The notes: generated by a model not told the origin, from the sequence alone. 64,000 bases of DNA from Pseudomonas abyssi (GCF_002307495.1 NZ_NTMR01000003.1:186001-250000); one strand, 5' to 3'. Numbered from the stretch's first letter, positions 42,835 to 53,671 are shown. Numbers and translations: made by a program.

Positions 42835-43598
42835 TCAGGTTTCACCCAGATAGGCTTTGATGACGTCCGGATTCTGTTTGATCTCGTCCGGGGTGCCGGC
42901 GGCCAGGGGGCGCCCCTGGTTGATCACCACAATGCGGTCAGAAATGCTCATGACCAGCTTCATGTCGTGCTCGATCAGCAGCACGGTGATCTGGTGCTGG
43001 TCGCGCAGCTCGCTGATCAGCTCCTTGAGGTCATCGGTTTCTCGCGGGTTGAGGCCCGCGGCCGGCTCGTCCAGCATCAGCAGTTTGGGCTGGGTCACCA
43101 TGCAGCGGGCAATCTCCAGGCGTCGCTGTTGCCCGTAAGCCAGGGTGTTGGCGGGGCGGTTGGCAAAGGCGTGCAGGTCAACCCGGTCCAGCCAGTAGGC
43201 GGCGCGCTCCAGCGCTTCCTGCTCACTGCGCCGGTAGCCCGGGGTCTTGAACAGGCCGGCCAGCAGATTGGTATTCATGTGCTGGTGCTGGGCAACCAGC
43301 AGGTTCTCCACCACCGTCATTTCCTTGAACAGACGCACGTGCTGAAAGGTGCGGATCATGCCGCGGCGGGCCACCTTGAAGCCCGGCATGCCTTGAATCT
43401 CGCGGCCGTCAAAGAGGATCTTGCCGCCACTCGGCTTGTAGAAGCCGGTCAGGCAGTTGAATACCGTGGTCTTGCCGGCGCCGTTCGGGCCGATCATCGA
43501 AACGATTTGTCCGGGCTCGACACTCAGGTGCACGCCGTCCACGGCCAGCAGGCCGCCAAAGCGCATGGTCAGGCCCGATACATCCAGAAGGGGGCGGC

Positions 43599-43602
<4 letters not shown>
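42835..43602 (-). CDS. livG: Branched-chain amino acid ABC transporter ATPase LivG
   Basis: 255 residues with Walker [10 protein letters not shown] (37-45), the LivG-specific insertion [20 protein letters not shown] near 79-98, a signature [14 protein letters not shown], and Walker [15 protein letters not shown]. It pairs with LivF as the second ATPase of the transporter. It overlaps livM by 4 bases and is followed by livF after 12 bases. Confidence 0.93.
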
Positions 43603-44854
<1,252 letters not shown>

Positions 44855-44858
<4 letters not shown>

Positions 44859-45787
44859 ACTTTCTCCACCTCCGGACGGCCGAGGATACCGCTGGGGCGG
44901 AATAACAGAATCAGAATCAATAGGGCAAAGGCCACAACGTCCTTGTATTCGGAGCTGAAGTAGCCCGCAGTGATGGCTTCGGTCACGCCCAGCAGCAGGC
45001 CGCCGAGTACCGCGCCGGGGATGCTGCCGATACCACCCAGTACGGCAGCGGTGAAGGCCTTGAGGCCGGCCATAAAGCCGATGTAGGGGTTGATCACGCC
45101 GTAGTACATGCCCAGCAGTACGCCGGCAATGGCCGCCAGTGCGGCGCCAATGACAAAGGTCAGGGCGATAATGCCGTTGGTATTGATGCCCAGCAGGTTG
45201 GTCATCTTCAGGTCTTCGGCGCAGGCGCGACAGGCACGGCCCATGCGCGAACGGGAAATGAACAGCGTCAGGCCGAACATGGTGATCAGCGTGACGACAA
45301 AGATGATCATCTGCATGTACGACAGCGTGGCGTGGAAGCCCTCGTGCGGGCCGATATCAACGCCGCCGGAGATCATGGTGGGCATGGCAATGTCGCGCGA
45401 GCCCTGCGCAATGCGCACCAGGTTCTGCAGGAAGATCGACATGCCGATAGCGGAAATCAGCGGAATCAGGCGGTTGCCGCCACGCAACGGGCGGTAGGCA
45501 ACACGCTCGATGCTGTAGCCGTAGGCACTGGTCACCATCATGCTGATGGCAAAGGCCGCGACAATTATCAGCGGCACCGATTCGATGCCGAACATCGCCA
45601 GCGCGGCGATGACAATAAAGGCGATATAGCTGCCGATCATGTAAATCTCGCCGTGGGCGAAATTGATCATGCCGATAATGCCGTACACCATGGTGTAACC
45701 AATGGCGATCAGGGCATAGGTACTGCCCACGGTCAGGCCGTTGATCAGCTGCTGAATAAAGTAATAGAGGGACTCTGGCATGGCCAT
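44855..45787 (-). CDS. livH: Branched-chain amino acid ABC transporter permease LivH
   Basis: 310 residues with about eight transmembrane helices. Family motifs include [20 protein letters not shown] (about 21-40) followed by [14 protein letters not shown], and the loop [20 protein letters not shown] near 183-202. It forms the membrane channel with LivM. A hairpin with a T-run separates it from the upstream livK, a common way to make more binding protein than permease. Confidence 0.93.
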
Positions 45788-45830
45788 GACACCAATAATG
45801 CTGGGGGACTATTGCCGCCGCGCGGGCAGC

Positions 45831-45868
45831 AAATAAAAGGGCCTGCCAACGGAGGTTGGACAGGCCCT
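45831..45868 (-). terminator. Intrinsic terminator/attenuator between livK and livH
   Basis: On the minus strand AGGGCCTGTCCAAC pairs with GTTGGCAGGCCCT around a 4-base loop (one unpaired base), followed by TTTTATTT. It lies about 12 bases after the livK stop and 44 bases before livH. Partial read-through would give excess LivK over the membrane components. Confidence 0.82.
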
Positions 45869-45880
45869 GGGTGGTCTTGC

Positions 45881-47008
45881 TTACTCGGTCATTGCGGTCT
45901 TGGTGGCGTCGGCGTGCCATTCATAGACGACAAAGTTGAAGTCTTTCAGGTCGCCCTTCTCGTCGAAGGCCAGGGTGCCTGTCGGGGTCTCGAAGCTGTT
46001 GCTGCGCAGGGCCTCGGCGACGGCTTCGGTGTCGGTGCTGTCGGCCAGCTTGATACCGTCGGCGATGACCTGGACGGCAGCGTAGGCCGGGAAGACGAAG
46101 GCGCCGGACGGGTCTTCGTTCTTGGCCTGGAACGCCTCAACCAGGTGCGCGTTGGCCGGATCCTGATCGAATGCCTTGGGCAGGGTAACCAGCAGACCTT
46201 CGGAGGCTTCGCCGGCGATGGCGGAGATGTCGGTGTTGCCGACGCCTTCCGGGCCCATGAAGCCAACGTCCAGACCCTGCTCGGCAGCCTGACGCAGAAT
46301 CAGGCCCAGCTCCGGGTGGTAGCCGCCGTAATAGACGAAATCAACGCCTTCCTGACGCAGCTTGGCGATCAGCGCCGAGAAGTCCTTGTCGCCAGCAGTG
46401 ATGCCTTCAAATACCGGTACTTCGATGCCGGCTTCAGTCAGGACGTCGCGCACCGCGGTGGCGATGCCTTCACCGTACTGCTGCTTGTCGTGGATGACGG
46501 CGACCTTGCTGGGTTTGACCTGCTGGGCGATGTAGTTACCGGCGGTCGGGCCTTGCAGGCTGTCCAGACCAATGGTGCGGAAGATCATCTGATAGCCGCG
46601 CTCGGTGATTTCCGGGCTGGTGGAGGCGGCGGTGATCATCAGAATGCCTTCTTCCTCATAAATGTCGGAAGCGGGCTGGGTGGAGCTGGAGCAGAGGTGA
46701 CCAACGACAAAGCTGATGCCTTCGTTGACGATGCGGTTGGCAACCGCGACGGCCTGTTTCGGGTCGCAGGCGTCGTCAAACACAACCCCTTCGAGCTGGC
46801 TGCCGTTCACGCCGCCAGCCTTGTTGATCTGCTCAATGGCCATCTTGGCGCCGATAAACTGCATGTCGCCGTACTGGGCGACCGGGCCGGTGACCGGGCC
46901 GGCCAGGGCAATCTTGATGGTGTCGGCTGCCAGTGCGCAGGTGCTGGCGCCGGCCAGGGCTGCTGCGGCGATCATCTGGGAAAGTGCTTTTTTGTGTGCC
47001 ATTTTCAT
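45881..47008 (-). CDS. livK: Branched-chain amino acid-binding protein LivK/BraC
   Basis: 375 residues with a Sec signal peptide ([14 protein letters not shown], cleavage before [10 protein letters not shown]). The mature sequence has the classic LivK features: [20 protein letters not shown], two Cys (DDACDPKQA and [11 protein letters not shown]) that form the conserved disulfide, and [18 protein letters not shown]. The start may be the ATG at 47008 or at 47002. It is first in the livKHMGF operon. Confidence 0.93.
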   Translation of the reverse strand: MKMAHKKALSQMIAAAALAGASTCALAADTIKIALAGPVTGPVAQYGDMQFIGAKMAIEQINKAGGVNGSQLEGVVFDDACDPKQAVAVANRIVNEGISFVVGHLCSSSTQPASDIYEEEGILMITAASTSPEITERGYQMIFRTIGLDSLQGPTAGNYIAQQVKPSKVAVIHDKQQYGEGIATAVRDVLTEAGIEVPVFEGITAGDKDFSALIAKLRQEGVDFVYYGGYHPELGLILRQAAEQGLDVGFMGPEGVGNTDISAIAGEASEGLLVTLPKAFDQDPANAHLVEAFQAKNEDPSGAFVFPAYAAVQVIADGIKLADSTDTEAVAEALRSNSFETPTGTLAFDEKGDLKDFNFVVYEWHADATKTAMTE

Positions 47009-47324
47009 GTCATCTGCTCGCTTGTGTTGTTATTCCGAAGTCGTGTTGGCTCGTACTTCTTTGCTAGAGAATGCAAACGCTGCGTGGAACTGTACCGGCG
47101 CAGTTTAGCAACCGCCGAGGCGGCAGGGAAAGCGGGTGTTGCACAAACCGGTTTTGTGTCCGCAAACTGCAACATTCTGTCTGTATAGCGACATGTTCGC
47201 GCTCACAACCGTGTTTTCCGGCGAATTTGCGCCTGTGGCCAGGGGCGCATGGTTTGGGCACTGTGGCGTCGGTCCGGGCTTCCCTTGTATGCTTCGGCCC
47301 GAATTAATGGGGAGGTTTACGGCA
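47009..47324. other. Intergenic stretch between divergent livK and the DUF2288 gene
   Basis: 316 bases that must hold both promoters. Near the plus-strand gene, TGTATGCT at about 47286-47293 resembles an extended -10. The livK side contains AT-rich segments near 47010-47080. No gene, repeat or riboswitch was recognised. Open frames here lack ribosome-binding sites. Confidence 0.4.
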
Positions 47325-47627
47325 ATGACAGTCTCGGATGAGGCCTACGCGGCCATTCTTGGCGCCACCGCTCAGATTGAATGGAGCGTGCTGGAGCCGC
47401 ACTTTGCGCGTGGCGATCTGCTTGCTGTTGCAGCGCAGCTGGATCTGGTGGCGGTAGCGGCAGCCATGATGGAAGACAACAGTGAACGTATCAAAGGCTG
47501 GATGGACGCCGGGCAGTTGCAGGTGGCCAGCGACGCGCAGGCGGCGGACTGGGCCGAGCGTCAGCCCGACACCTTGTGGGCGGTGGTGATCCGGCCCTGG
47601 GTGCTGGTGCAGGAACGAGCGGCTTGA
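47325..47627 (+). CDS. DUF2288 family protein
   Basis: 100 residues with the DUF2288 pattern: ATAQIEWSVLEPHFARGDLL, then LDLVAVAAAMMEDNSERIKG and the C-terminal LWAVVIRPWVLVQER. Members are small cytoplasmic proteins of unknown function, widespread in pseudomonads and cyanobacteria. The ATG at 47325 has GGGAGG 9 bases upstream; the earlier ATG at 47307 overlaps that SD and lacks its own. Confidence 0.82.
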   Translation: MTVSDEAYAAILGATAQIEWSVLEPHFARGDLLAVAAQLDLVAVAAAMMEDNSERIKGWMDAGQLQVASDAQAADWAERQPDTLWAVVIRPWVLVQERAA

Positions 47628-47715
47628 TTGCCCGCGGCCAGCCTGAGTTACATCCTGCGCTTGCGGGGGGGGTACCCCTGAAGCGCGTATCCTCCAGCGG
47701 CTGTTTTACCCGCCG

Positions 47716-48480
47716 TTATCCCAATCTGGCGCGGATCCAGCCGCTCAACGCATCCACCAGCAACACCATTGCCAGCATCGCCAAGATCACGCTGGCAGCC
47801 TTGGATTGCTGGAATAGGCTGAGGGTGACGTGCAGCATCTGTCCCAGCCCGCCGGCGCCAACAAAACCAAGCACCGCCGCCATGCGGATGTTGTTTTCCC
47901 AGCGATACAGCGTGTAGGACAGCCACTGGGGTAGAACCCCGGGTAGGGTGCCGTAGACAAAGGCAGCCACGCGCCCGCTGCCAGCCTCGCGTAGCGCCTG
48001 CGCTGGCGCCGATGGGGTGTTCTCCAGCGCTTCGGCAAACAGCCGGCCCAGCACGCCGGTGGTGTGTAGCGCCAATGCCAGCGTGCCGGCAAAGGGCCCC
48101 AGGCCGGCGGCCAATACCATCAGCGCGGCCCAGACCAGCTCGGGGACTGAGCGCAGTGCATTGAGCTGCAGCCGACAGAAGGCGCGCGCGCCTGCGCCCA
48201 TGCGCCCGGCAGCCAGCAGACTGAGCAGTGCCCCGAACAGGGCCGCCAACAACGTGCCGATGGCGGAGATGGCCAGCGTCTCAAGTGCGCCCCGCCACAG
48301 CTTGAGTAGCCAGGCCGGGCTGGTGTCCGGCGGGAAAAAGGCGGCGGCGTAGTCGTGCATCTGACGGCGACCGTCGGCGGTCAGTAGCGCGCTGAGATCC
48401 AGCTGCAGCCAGATGAACGACGCGGCAATGGCTGCCAGCAGCAGGCACAGAATGAAAAGGTTTCCGCCGGCGCGCTTCAT
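47716..48480 (-). CDS. Phosphonate-type ABC permease (PhnE-like), second copy
   Basis: 254 residues with six transmembrane helices. The binding-protein-dependent permease domain includes the PhnE-like signature LSYTLYRWENNIRMAAVLGFVGAGGLG (key part YRWENNIRMAAVLGFVGAGG) near 198-217. It overlaps the first permease by 4 bases. Two different PhnE-type subunits probably form a heterodimeric channel, as in phosphonate and related transporters with tandem permeases. Confidence 0.82.
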   Translation of the reverse strand: MKRAGGNLFILCLLLAAIAASFIWLQLDLSALLTADGRRQMHDYAAAFFPPDTSPAWLLKLWRGALETLAISAIGTLLAALFGALLSLLAAGRMGAGARAFCRLQLNALRSVPELVWAALMVLAAGLGPFAGTLALALHTTGVLGRLFAEALENTPSAPAQALREAGSGRVAAFVYGTLPGVLPQWLSYTLYRWENNIRMAAVLGFVGAGGLGQMLHVTLSLFQQSKAASVILAMLAMVLLVDALSGWIRARLG

Positions 48481-49313
48481 GCCAGCCTCCGCCGCAGCTG
48501 CAGGCTGATCTGGTCGGCCAGCAGGACCAGCAGGAGAAAGGTCATCAGGATGCTGGCGACTTCGCCGCCGGCGAACATACGCAGGGACAGGTCGATCATC
48601 TGGCCAAGGCCGCCTGCGCCGACAAAGCCCATGACCACCGAGGCGCGCACCGCGCACTCCCAGCGGTACAGGGTGTAGGACGTCAGCTCCTGTGCCGCGT
48701 TCGGCAGCAGGCCATAGAAAAAGGCGGACAGGCGCGAGCTGCCAGCCAACAGCAGGGCGCGGGCAGGTGCCGGATCAACCGACTCCAGTATCTCGGCGTA
48801 CACCTTGCCGAGCATGCCGCTGTAGGTGATGGCAATGGCCAGTACCCCGGCCGTTGGGCCGAGGCCGACCGCACGCACAAACAGCAGTGCCCAGACAATC
48901 TCCGGAATGCTGCGCAGCACCATCAAGAGTAGGCGCACCGGGTAGCGCAGGAACTGCCCGAGTACGCCTGCGCGGTCACTGAGCAGGCGTGAGACGGAGA
49001 GGGCGCGGGTGGCGAGTAGCGCGGCTGGTATGGCCAGCAGTAGTGCCAGTGTCATCCCGGCGGTTGCCATGGCCAGCGTCTCCAGCGTGGCCTTGCCGAG
49101 CAGGCGCAGAAAGTCCGCATCGCGCGCCGGCGGCCAGAACCCGGCAAGAAAGCGACCCATGGTGTCCAGGTTTTGGCTGCTGAACAGCACCTGCGGCCGA
49201 AACTCGGCGAGCTGCAGCCCCGGCCACAGCAAAGCGATCAGCAGCAGGGTGATCAACGCTCGCGGGAGAGCGGCCGGATCGCGTGACTGCCATTGGCTGC
49301 TTTGTCGGATCAT
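48477..49313 (-). CDS. Phosphonate-type ABC permease (PhnE-like), first copy
   Basis: 278 residues with about six transmembrane helices and the signature YTLYRWECAVRASVVMGFVG then AGGLGQMI near 215-240, homologous to the downstream permease. It starts 8 bases after the ATPase stop. Substrate is set by the binding protein of the operon: phosphonate, phosphite or, possibly, selenate. Confidence 0.82.
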   Translation of the reverse strand: MIRQSSQWQSRDPAALPRALITLLLIALLWPGLQLAEFRPQVLFSSQNLDTMGRFLAGFWPPARDADFLRLLGKATLETLAMATAGMTLALLLAIPAALLATRALSVSRLLSDRAGVLGQFLRYPVRLLLMVLRSIPEIVWALLFVRAVGLGPTAGVLAIAITYSGMLGKVYAEILESVDPAPARALLLAGSSRLSAFFYGLLPNAAQELTSYTLYRWECAVRASVVMGFVGAGGLGQMIDLSLRMFAGGEVASILMTFLLLVLLADQISLQLRRRLA

Positions 49314-49321
49314 CGGCTGGC

Positions 49322-50125
49322 TCAGCAGCGCCCGGGGCGCAGTGCGCCGGCCTGGCTGTGTGAGGTTGGCGCGGCGCTGGCCAAACTATCGTTGGCGTAC
49401 AGGGCAGCCAGGTCGGCCTGGCTGACCTCGCCGCTGGCCTTGTCGAACAGCACGCGGCCATCGCGTAGGCCAAGTACTCGGGGGAAGTGACGCAGGGCCA
49501 GATCGACCGCATGCAGGCTGGCTACCAGCGGGATGCCGCGCTCGCGCGCCACCGCACCGAGCAGGCCCAGGGTGTGGTCGGCCAAGACCGGGTCCATGGC
49601 TGATACCGGTTCGTCGGCGAGCAAGAGATCGGGTTGCTGGTAGAGGGTACGAGCAATGCCGACACGCTGGAGTTGACCGCCTGAGAGCTGATCGCAGCGC
49701 TGAAACAGTTTGTCGGCCAGGTCAAGGCGCGCCAGCTCCTGTCGGGCGCCGGCGGCGTCGACGGGATAACACAGCGAGAGCAGTGCGCGCAGCAGCGACC
49801 ATTGGCCCAACCGCCCGGCCAGCACCGCTGTCACCACCCGCTGGCGCGGGGGCAGGGGCGGGCTCTGATGGATCAGGCCGATGCGACTGCGCAGCCTGCG
49901 CAGGCCGCGGCCGGAGAGGCGGGAGGGCTGCTGGTCCAGCAGGCTGATGCTGCCACTGACTGGCTGCAGGCTGGTGCTCAGCAGGCGCAGCAGGGTGGTT
50001 TTACCTGCCCCGGAGGGGCCGATGATTGCCAGCTGTTCACCGGCTGCCACCTGTAGATCAATCGCTTGCAGCGCGCTCTGCCCGTTGGGGTGAGCATAAC
50101 TCACCCCAGACAGGCGCAGACTCAC
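49322..50125 (-). CDS. Phosphonate-type ABC transporter ATPase (PhnC-like)
   Basis: 267 residues. Walker A is GPSGAGKTT (36-44), the signature is CDQLSGGQLQRVGIARTLYQ near 140-159, and Walker B is DLLLADEPVSAMDPV. The PhnC subtype is indicated by the two PhnE permeases and PhnD-family binding protein in the operon. It overlaps the binding-protein gene by 4 bases. Confidence 0.85.
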   Translation of the reverse strand: MSLRLSGVSYAHPNGQSALQAIDLQVAAGEQLAIIGPSGAGKTTLLRLLSTSLQPVSGSISLLDQQPSRLSGRGLRRLRSRIGLIHQSPPLPPRQRVVTAVLAGRLGQWSLLRALLSLCYPVDAAGARQELARLDLADKLFQRCDQLSGGQLQRVGIARTLYQQPDLLLADEPVSAMDPVLADHTLGLLGAVARERGIPLVASLHAVDLALRHFPRVLGLRDGRVLFDKASGEVSQADLAALYANDSLASAAPTSHSQAGALRPGRC

Positions 50126-50991
50126 TCCAGCAGGCCGGCAGCGCGGGCGGCTTGCTCGATGCCCTCGTAGTTCTCGGCCGCGGTGGGGATAAAGCGAGAC
50201 GCGCGCTGCAGGTCGAGGATGGCCTTGTGCTCGGGGTTTTCCGGGTCCAGCGCCAGGAAAGCAGCCTTGATGCGCTCTACCAGCTCCGGCTCCAGGTCTC
50301 CGCGTACGGTCCAGTTGTAGTCATAGTAGGTTGGCGTGGTGCTGTAGACACGCACCTTGTCGGTGTCGACTTTGTTTTCTTCCAGCAGCTTGTCCCAGAC
50401 CGACGAGTTGAGCACACCGGCGTCGACCTTGCCTGATTCTACCCAGGCCACGGTCGCGTCGTGGGCCCCGGAGAACCCGACGCGGCTGAAGAAGGTGTCG
50501 GGGTCGATGCCGTCCTGCTGCAGGAAGTAGCGCGGCATCAGGTGGCCGGAGGTGGATGACACCGAGCCGAAGGCAAAGCTCTTGCCCTCCAGGTCGGCGT
50601 GGCTCTGCACGGCCGGGTCAGCGGTGATAAAGGTGCTGGTAAAGACCTCATCCTGCTCGCGTTGTACCAGGGGGATGGCGTTGCCGGTGCGCAGCTTGGC
50701 TTGCACAAAGGTAAAGCCGCCAAGCCATGCCAGGTCCAGGCGCTTGGCTGCCAGCGCCTCTACGACGCCGGCATAGTCGGACACCGGCTGAAAGACCACC
50801 GGCATGCCCAGCTCGGCTTCCAGATATTGGCCCAGCGGCTCGAACTTGCGCTGCAGCTCGGTGGGCGCCTCATCAGGGATGGCGGAGACCCGCAGGGTGG
50901 TGGTCTCGGCCTGGGCCGTGGCGGTGAACAGGGTGGCGACAGACAGGCACAGGCCGGCCAGCAGCGCCGTGGGGCGATTGCGTGTGGACAT
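50122..50991 (-). CDS. PhnD-family periplasmic binding protein (phosphonate- or selenate-type)
   Basis: 289 residues with a Sec signal peptide (LLAGLCLSVATLFTATAQA, cleavage before ETTTLRVSAIP). The mature domain is a PhnD-like type II binding fold: AIPDEAPTELQRKFEPLGQY, then LDLAWLGGFTFVQA and SFAFGSVSSTSGHLMPRYFL. I recall the AIPDEAPTELQRK and GGFTFVQA forms from proteins named 'putative selenate ABC transporter substrate-binding protein', so phosphonate is not the only candidate. It is first in the phnD-C-E-E operon. The ATG at 50991 opens the signal peptide. Confidence 0.8.
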   Translation of the reverse strand: MSTRNRPTALLAGLCLSVATLFTATAQAETTTLRVSAIPDEAPTELQRKFEPLGQYLEAELGMPVVFQPVSDYAGVVEALAAKRLDLAWLGGFTFVQAKLRTGNAIPLVQREQDEVFTSTFITADPAVQSHADLEGKSFAFGSVSSTSGHLMPRYFLQQDGIDPDTFFSRVGFSGAHDATVAWVESGKVDAGVLNSSVWDKLLEENKVDTDKVRVYSTTPTYYDYNWTVRGDLEPELVERIKAAFLALDPENPEHKAILDLQRASRFIPTAAENYEGIEQAARAAGLLE

Positions 50992-51142
50992 GGTTTTTCT
51001 CCGGTTCAATAGCGGATGACTCGGGCCCGAGGTCCACTCGAGCGAGGTGTGTGCAGAGTGTAGTGAAAAAAGCGGCCCGGGCGAAGCAGAGTGTTTTGCC
51101 GTATCGCCTATACTGGCCGACCATTTCTGCGGAGGACAGGCC

Positions 51143-51955
51143 ATGAGCTGGCCCCTGGCTGCCAATTTGTCGTTGTTGTTTCCTGAACTGCCCCTGACAG
51201 AGCGTGTTGCCGCTGCCCGGCAAGCGGGCTTTGACGGGGTCGAGATCCAGTTTCCCTATGACACGCCAGCTAAACAGCTGGCGTCTGCGCTGGCTGCCGC
51301 AGAGCTGCCGCTGGTGCTGATCAATCTGCCGGCGGGCGACTTTGTCCAGGGCGGGCCAGGGCTCGCTGCTGTGCCGGCGCGCCAGGCCGAGTTTGATGCG
51401 GCCCTGGCCCAGGCACTGAGCTACGCTGCCGAGGCGCACCCCCAGCGGATCAACGTGTTGCCCGGGCGCCAGGCCGAGGGTGTTGAGCGCGCCAGCGCAC
51501 TGGACTGTCTGGTTGCCAACCTGCGGCGCACCGCCGATGCCTTCGCCGAGCTCGGGATCGGCGTGTGCTGCGAGGCAATCAACCGGCTGGATATCGAAGG
51601 CTTTCTGATCTCGGGTTCAACCGAGTTGGCCGAGCTGATCGCCGAGGTGGATCACCCCAACTGCAGCGCGCAGTTGGACTTCTACCATATGGCACGCATG
51701 GGTGAAGCGTTGCCGGCCTCGGTCGCTGTGCTGGCCGGGCGCATCGGGCATGTGCAGTTTGCCGATGTGCCCGGTCGCGGGGCGCCCGGCAGTGGTGAGA
51801 TGGATTTTGAGGCGGCGTTAAACGCACTACGTCAGGCGGGCTATGAGGGTTGGCTGGCGGCTGAGTACCGACCGGCGGTTGCGGCTGAGGCTGCGGAGCT
51901 GCAGTGGCTCGTTCAGTGGCGTCAGCAGGGTTGGGCCAAGGCTGGAGAAGCCTGA
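51143..51955 (+). CDS. Hydroxypyruvate isomerase-like TIM-barrel protein
   Basis: 270 residues of the xylose-isomerase-like AP-endonuclease family 2 fold. Motifs match hydroxypyruvate/2-oxo-tetronate isomerases (Hyi/OtnI): the N-terminal NLSLLFPELPLTERVAAARQ, GFDGVEIQFPYDTP, then CCEAINRLDIEGFLISG (metal-binding Glu) and QLDFYHMARMGEALP, with IGHVQFADVPGRGAPGSGE near the end. GGAGG lies 7 bases before the ATG, and TATACT at 51109-51114 may be its -10. No tartronate or glyoxylate genes adjoin it; the divergent operon is the PhnCDEE-type transporter. Confidence 0.85.
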   Translation: MSWPLAANLSLLFPELPLTERVAAARQAGFDGVEIQFPYDTPAKQLASALAAAELPLVLINLPAGDFVQGGPGLAAVPARQAEFDAALAQALSYAAEAHPQRINVLPGRQAEGVERASALDCLVANLRRTADAFAELGIGVCCEAINRLDIEGFLISGSTELAELIAEVDHPNCSAQLDFYHMARMGEALPASVAVLAGRIGHVQFADVPGRGAPGSGEMDFEAALNALRQAGYEGWLAAEYRPAVAAEAAELQWLVQWRQQGWAKAGEA

Positions 51956-51971
51956 ACACGGGCTGCTGCGG

Positions 51972-52400
51972 TCAAACGCCCGGGCCGCAGCGCACCTCGC
52001 GGGCGGTCGCCAGCTTTTTGCCGCTGGCATCCAGCAGCCAGCCAGCAGGCTGCCAGCCCCGTCGTGAGGCATGGAACTGATAGTGCTGCCCTGCTGCAAA
52101 GTCGGCGTATTCGACGGCAAGAATGCAGCGCCGCTCGCCCGTGCTGAAGCTGCCACTGACGTCGCCACCGCCGCCGGGCACCTCGAAAAACAGCCGTACC
52201 TCGAGGCGGTGCTCGCCAGGCTTCAGGTCGGGGAACTGCAGGCCACGTACCGGCTCACCGTCCAGGCGAGAGGCCTGTACCCGGTTGGCAGCTTCGGTCT
52301 TCAGGCTAACGCGGGCGTGCGCGTTGTCCAGCGGTGGCAGTGGGGCAGCTGCGCAGGCAGATAGCAGCACAGTCAGTGGCAGGGAAAGCAGGGATTTCAA
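51972..52400 (-). CDS. Hypothetical lipoprotein
   Basis: 142 residues with a lipoprotein signal (lipobox LSAC, Cys at about 16). The mature part has LDGEPVRGLQFPDLKPGEHR, a beta-rich segment like that of the DUF2846-type lipoprotein at 23281-23727, a Gly-rich turn (VPGGGGDVSG) and a C-terminal ARRGWQPAGWLLD-like stretch (ASRRGWQPAGWLLDASGKK). It lies 2 bases downstream of the sensor-like gene, so they may be co-transcribed. Function unknown. Confidence 0.65.
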   Translation of the reverse strand: MKSLLSLPLTVLLSACAAAPLPPLDNAHARVSLKTEAANRVQASRLDGEPVRGLQFPDLKPGEHRLEVRLFFEVPGGGGDVSGSFSTGERRCILAVEYADFAAGQHYQFHASRRGWQPAGWLLDASGKKLATAREVRCGPGV

Positions 52401-52402
52401 AT

Positions 52403-53638
52403 TCAGCGGACTCCGTTGAGGCTTTCCATACGCAGCGCCCGTTCGATATCCAGGCCGATGATCAGTACGCCAACGATGGCGTCGGTTTGTGGGTGGCGAA
52501 CGCTGGTGCTGATATGGAGCTGATAACGCTGGGTTGACTGATCGTACGCCAACTGCCCCATGTAGGGGCGGTCGGTAGTGGCAAAAAAGGGCTCGGCAAA
52601 CTTGGCCTCATCGCCTTGCCAGTAGTCGGTGGTCAGGTTGCTGACGGCGACGTTCAGCCCCTGCTGGTCGGTCAGCAGTATTTCACTGATCAGGCCTTCA
52701 TGTTCTGCCTGGCGCGCGCGCAGCCAGTCGGCGACCGCGTTGTTGAGCACACTGTCGATCAGCGGCCCGCTGCCGTTCGCCTGCTCCTGTTGCCACTGTT
52801 TATCGCGGGCGTGGATCTGCGGCATGCTGAGCTGGTTGTGCTGGCTGTTGTGCTGTAGGACGGCATCGAGCAGGCGCGGTTCCTGTTTCCAAGGGCTGAA
52901 AAGCTCTGCATACAGCTGCTGCAAACGCTCGCGCTCATCGGCCTGTAGTACACCGATTTCCGGCAGGCAGCCGAATACCTGCTGGTTGAACTGATCAAGA
53001 AAGCCTGGGTGGCGTGCAAGATAACGGTTGGAGAAGTAAACGCCGAGCGTGGTGTAGCGCTGAAATCGCGCATGCCGTGGACGCAGTACGGTCGGTTGGC
53101 GGGTCAGTTCAATGCGCAGGGTTTGCTGGTCCGCGAGGAAGGCGTCAATGCGGCCGCGCTGCAGCAGTTGTAGCAGTTGGCTGGTGCTGCTCACCAGCGG
53201 CTCCACGCGGTAGCCTTGCTGCTGCAGCCAGTTAGCCTCGTTGCTGCCGCGGATACCCGCGACACGGAGCGGCGCGCGTCCGCCATCGGCGTTCAGTGGC
53301 ACGGGCTGGTTGCTGTACCAAAACCATTTTTCCAGTGCCAGCGGTGCCGACAGGGTGGCAAAGCTGCTGGCCCTGTTCATGCTGGTAGCGGAAAAAAAAC
53401 CGTCTGCCTTGTCATCACTGACCTCATGGATAGCGCGCTCCCAAGGCAGCACGCGAATCTCGTACTGCAGATTCATTGCCTCGAAGATGCAGGCCAGTGC
53501 CGTCACCGAGCTGCCGCTCAGACGGTCCCCTTCACGCACCTGATAGGGCGGAAAAATATCCGTGTTCAGGCGTAGCGGGGCAGCGCCAGCGAGGCCGTTG
53601 GTGAGCATCAGCAGAAAGAGCAGCAGGGCGCGAAGCAT
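52403..53638 (-). CDS. Periplasmic SBP_bac_3 protein with C-terminal Cache/PDC-like domain
   Basis: 411 residues with a Sec signal peptide (LLLFLLMLTNGLAGA). Residues about 20-250 match the family-3 solute-binding fold (TDIFPPYQVREGDRLSGSSV, LPWERAIHEVSDDKADGFFS). The C-terminal ~140 residues (NAVADWLRARQAEHEGLISE, ILLTDQQGLNVAVSNLTTDYW, ending VGVLIIGLDIERAL) look like a Cache/PDC sensor domain. No membrane or output domain follows, so it is a soluble two-domain sensor, unlike ordinary transport proteins. The ATG at 53638 has AAGGA 8 bases upstream. Confidence 0.7.
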   Translation of the reverse strand: MLRALLLFLLMLTNGLAGAAPLRLNTDIFPPYQVREGDRLSGSSVTALACIFEAMNLQYEIRVLPWERAIHEVSDDKADGFFSATSMNRASSFATLSAPLALEKWFWYSNQPVPLNADGGRAPLRVAGIRGSNEANWLQQQGYRVEPLVSSTSQLLQLLQRGRIDAFLADQQTLRIELTRQPTVLRPRHARFQRYTTLGVYFSNRYLARHPGFLDQFNQQVFGCLPEIGVLQADERERLQQLYAELFSPWKQEPRLLDAVLQHNSQHNQLSMPQIHARDKQWQQEQANGSGPLIDSVLNNAVADWLRARQAEHEGLISEILLTDQQGLNVAVSNLTTDYWQGDEAKFAEPFFATTDRPYMGQLAYDQSTQRYQLHISTSVRHPQTDAIVGVLIIGLDIERALRMESLNGVR

Positions 53639-53671
53639 GAAAGACGTCCTTGGGCAGTCAGGCTTTGTTAA

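Noticed and set aside
45332-47188. 618-residue plus-strand open frame across livH and livK
   Set aside because: It is antisense to two certain genes, made of low-complexity Gly/Asp/Val/Ala runs typical of the reverse frame of high-GC genes, and has no SD.
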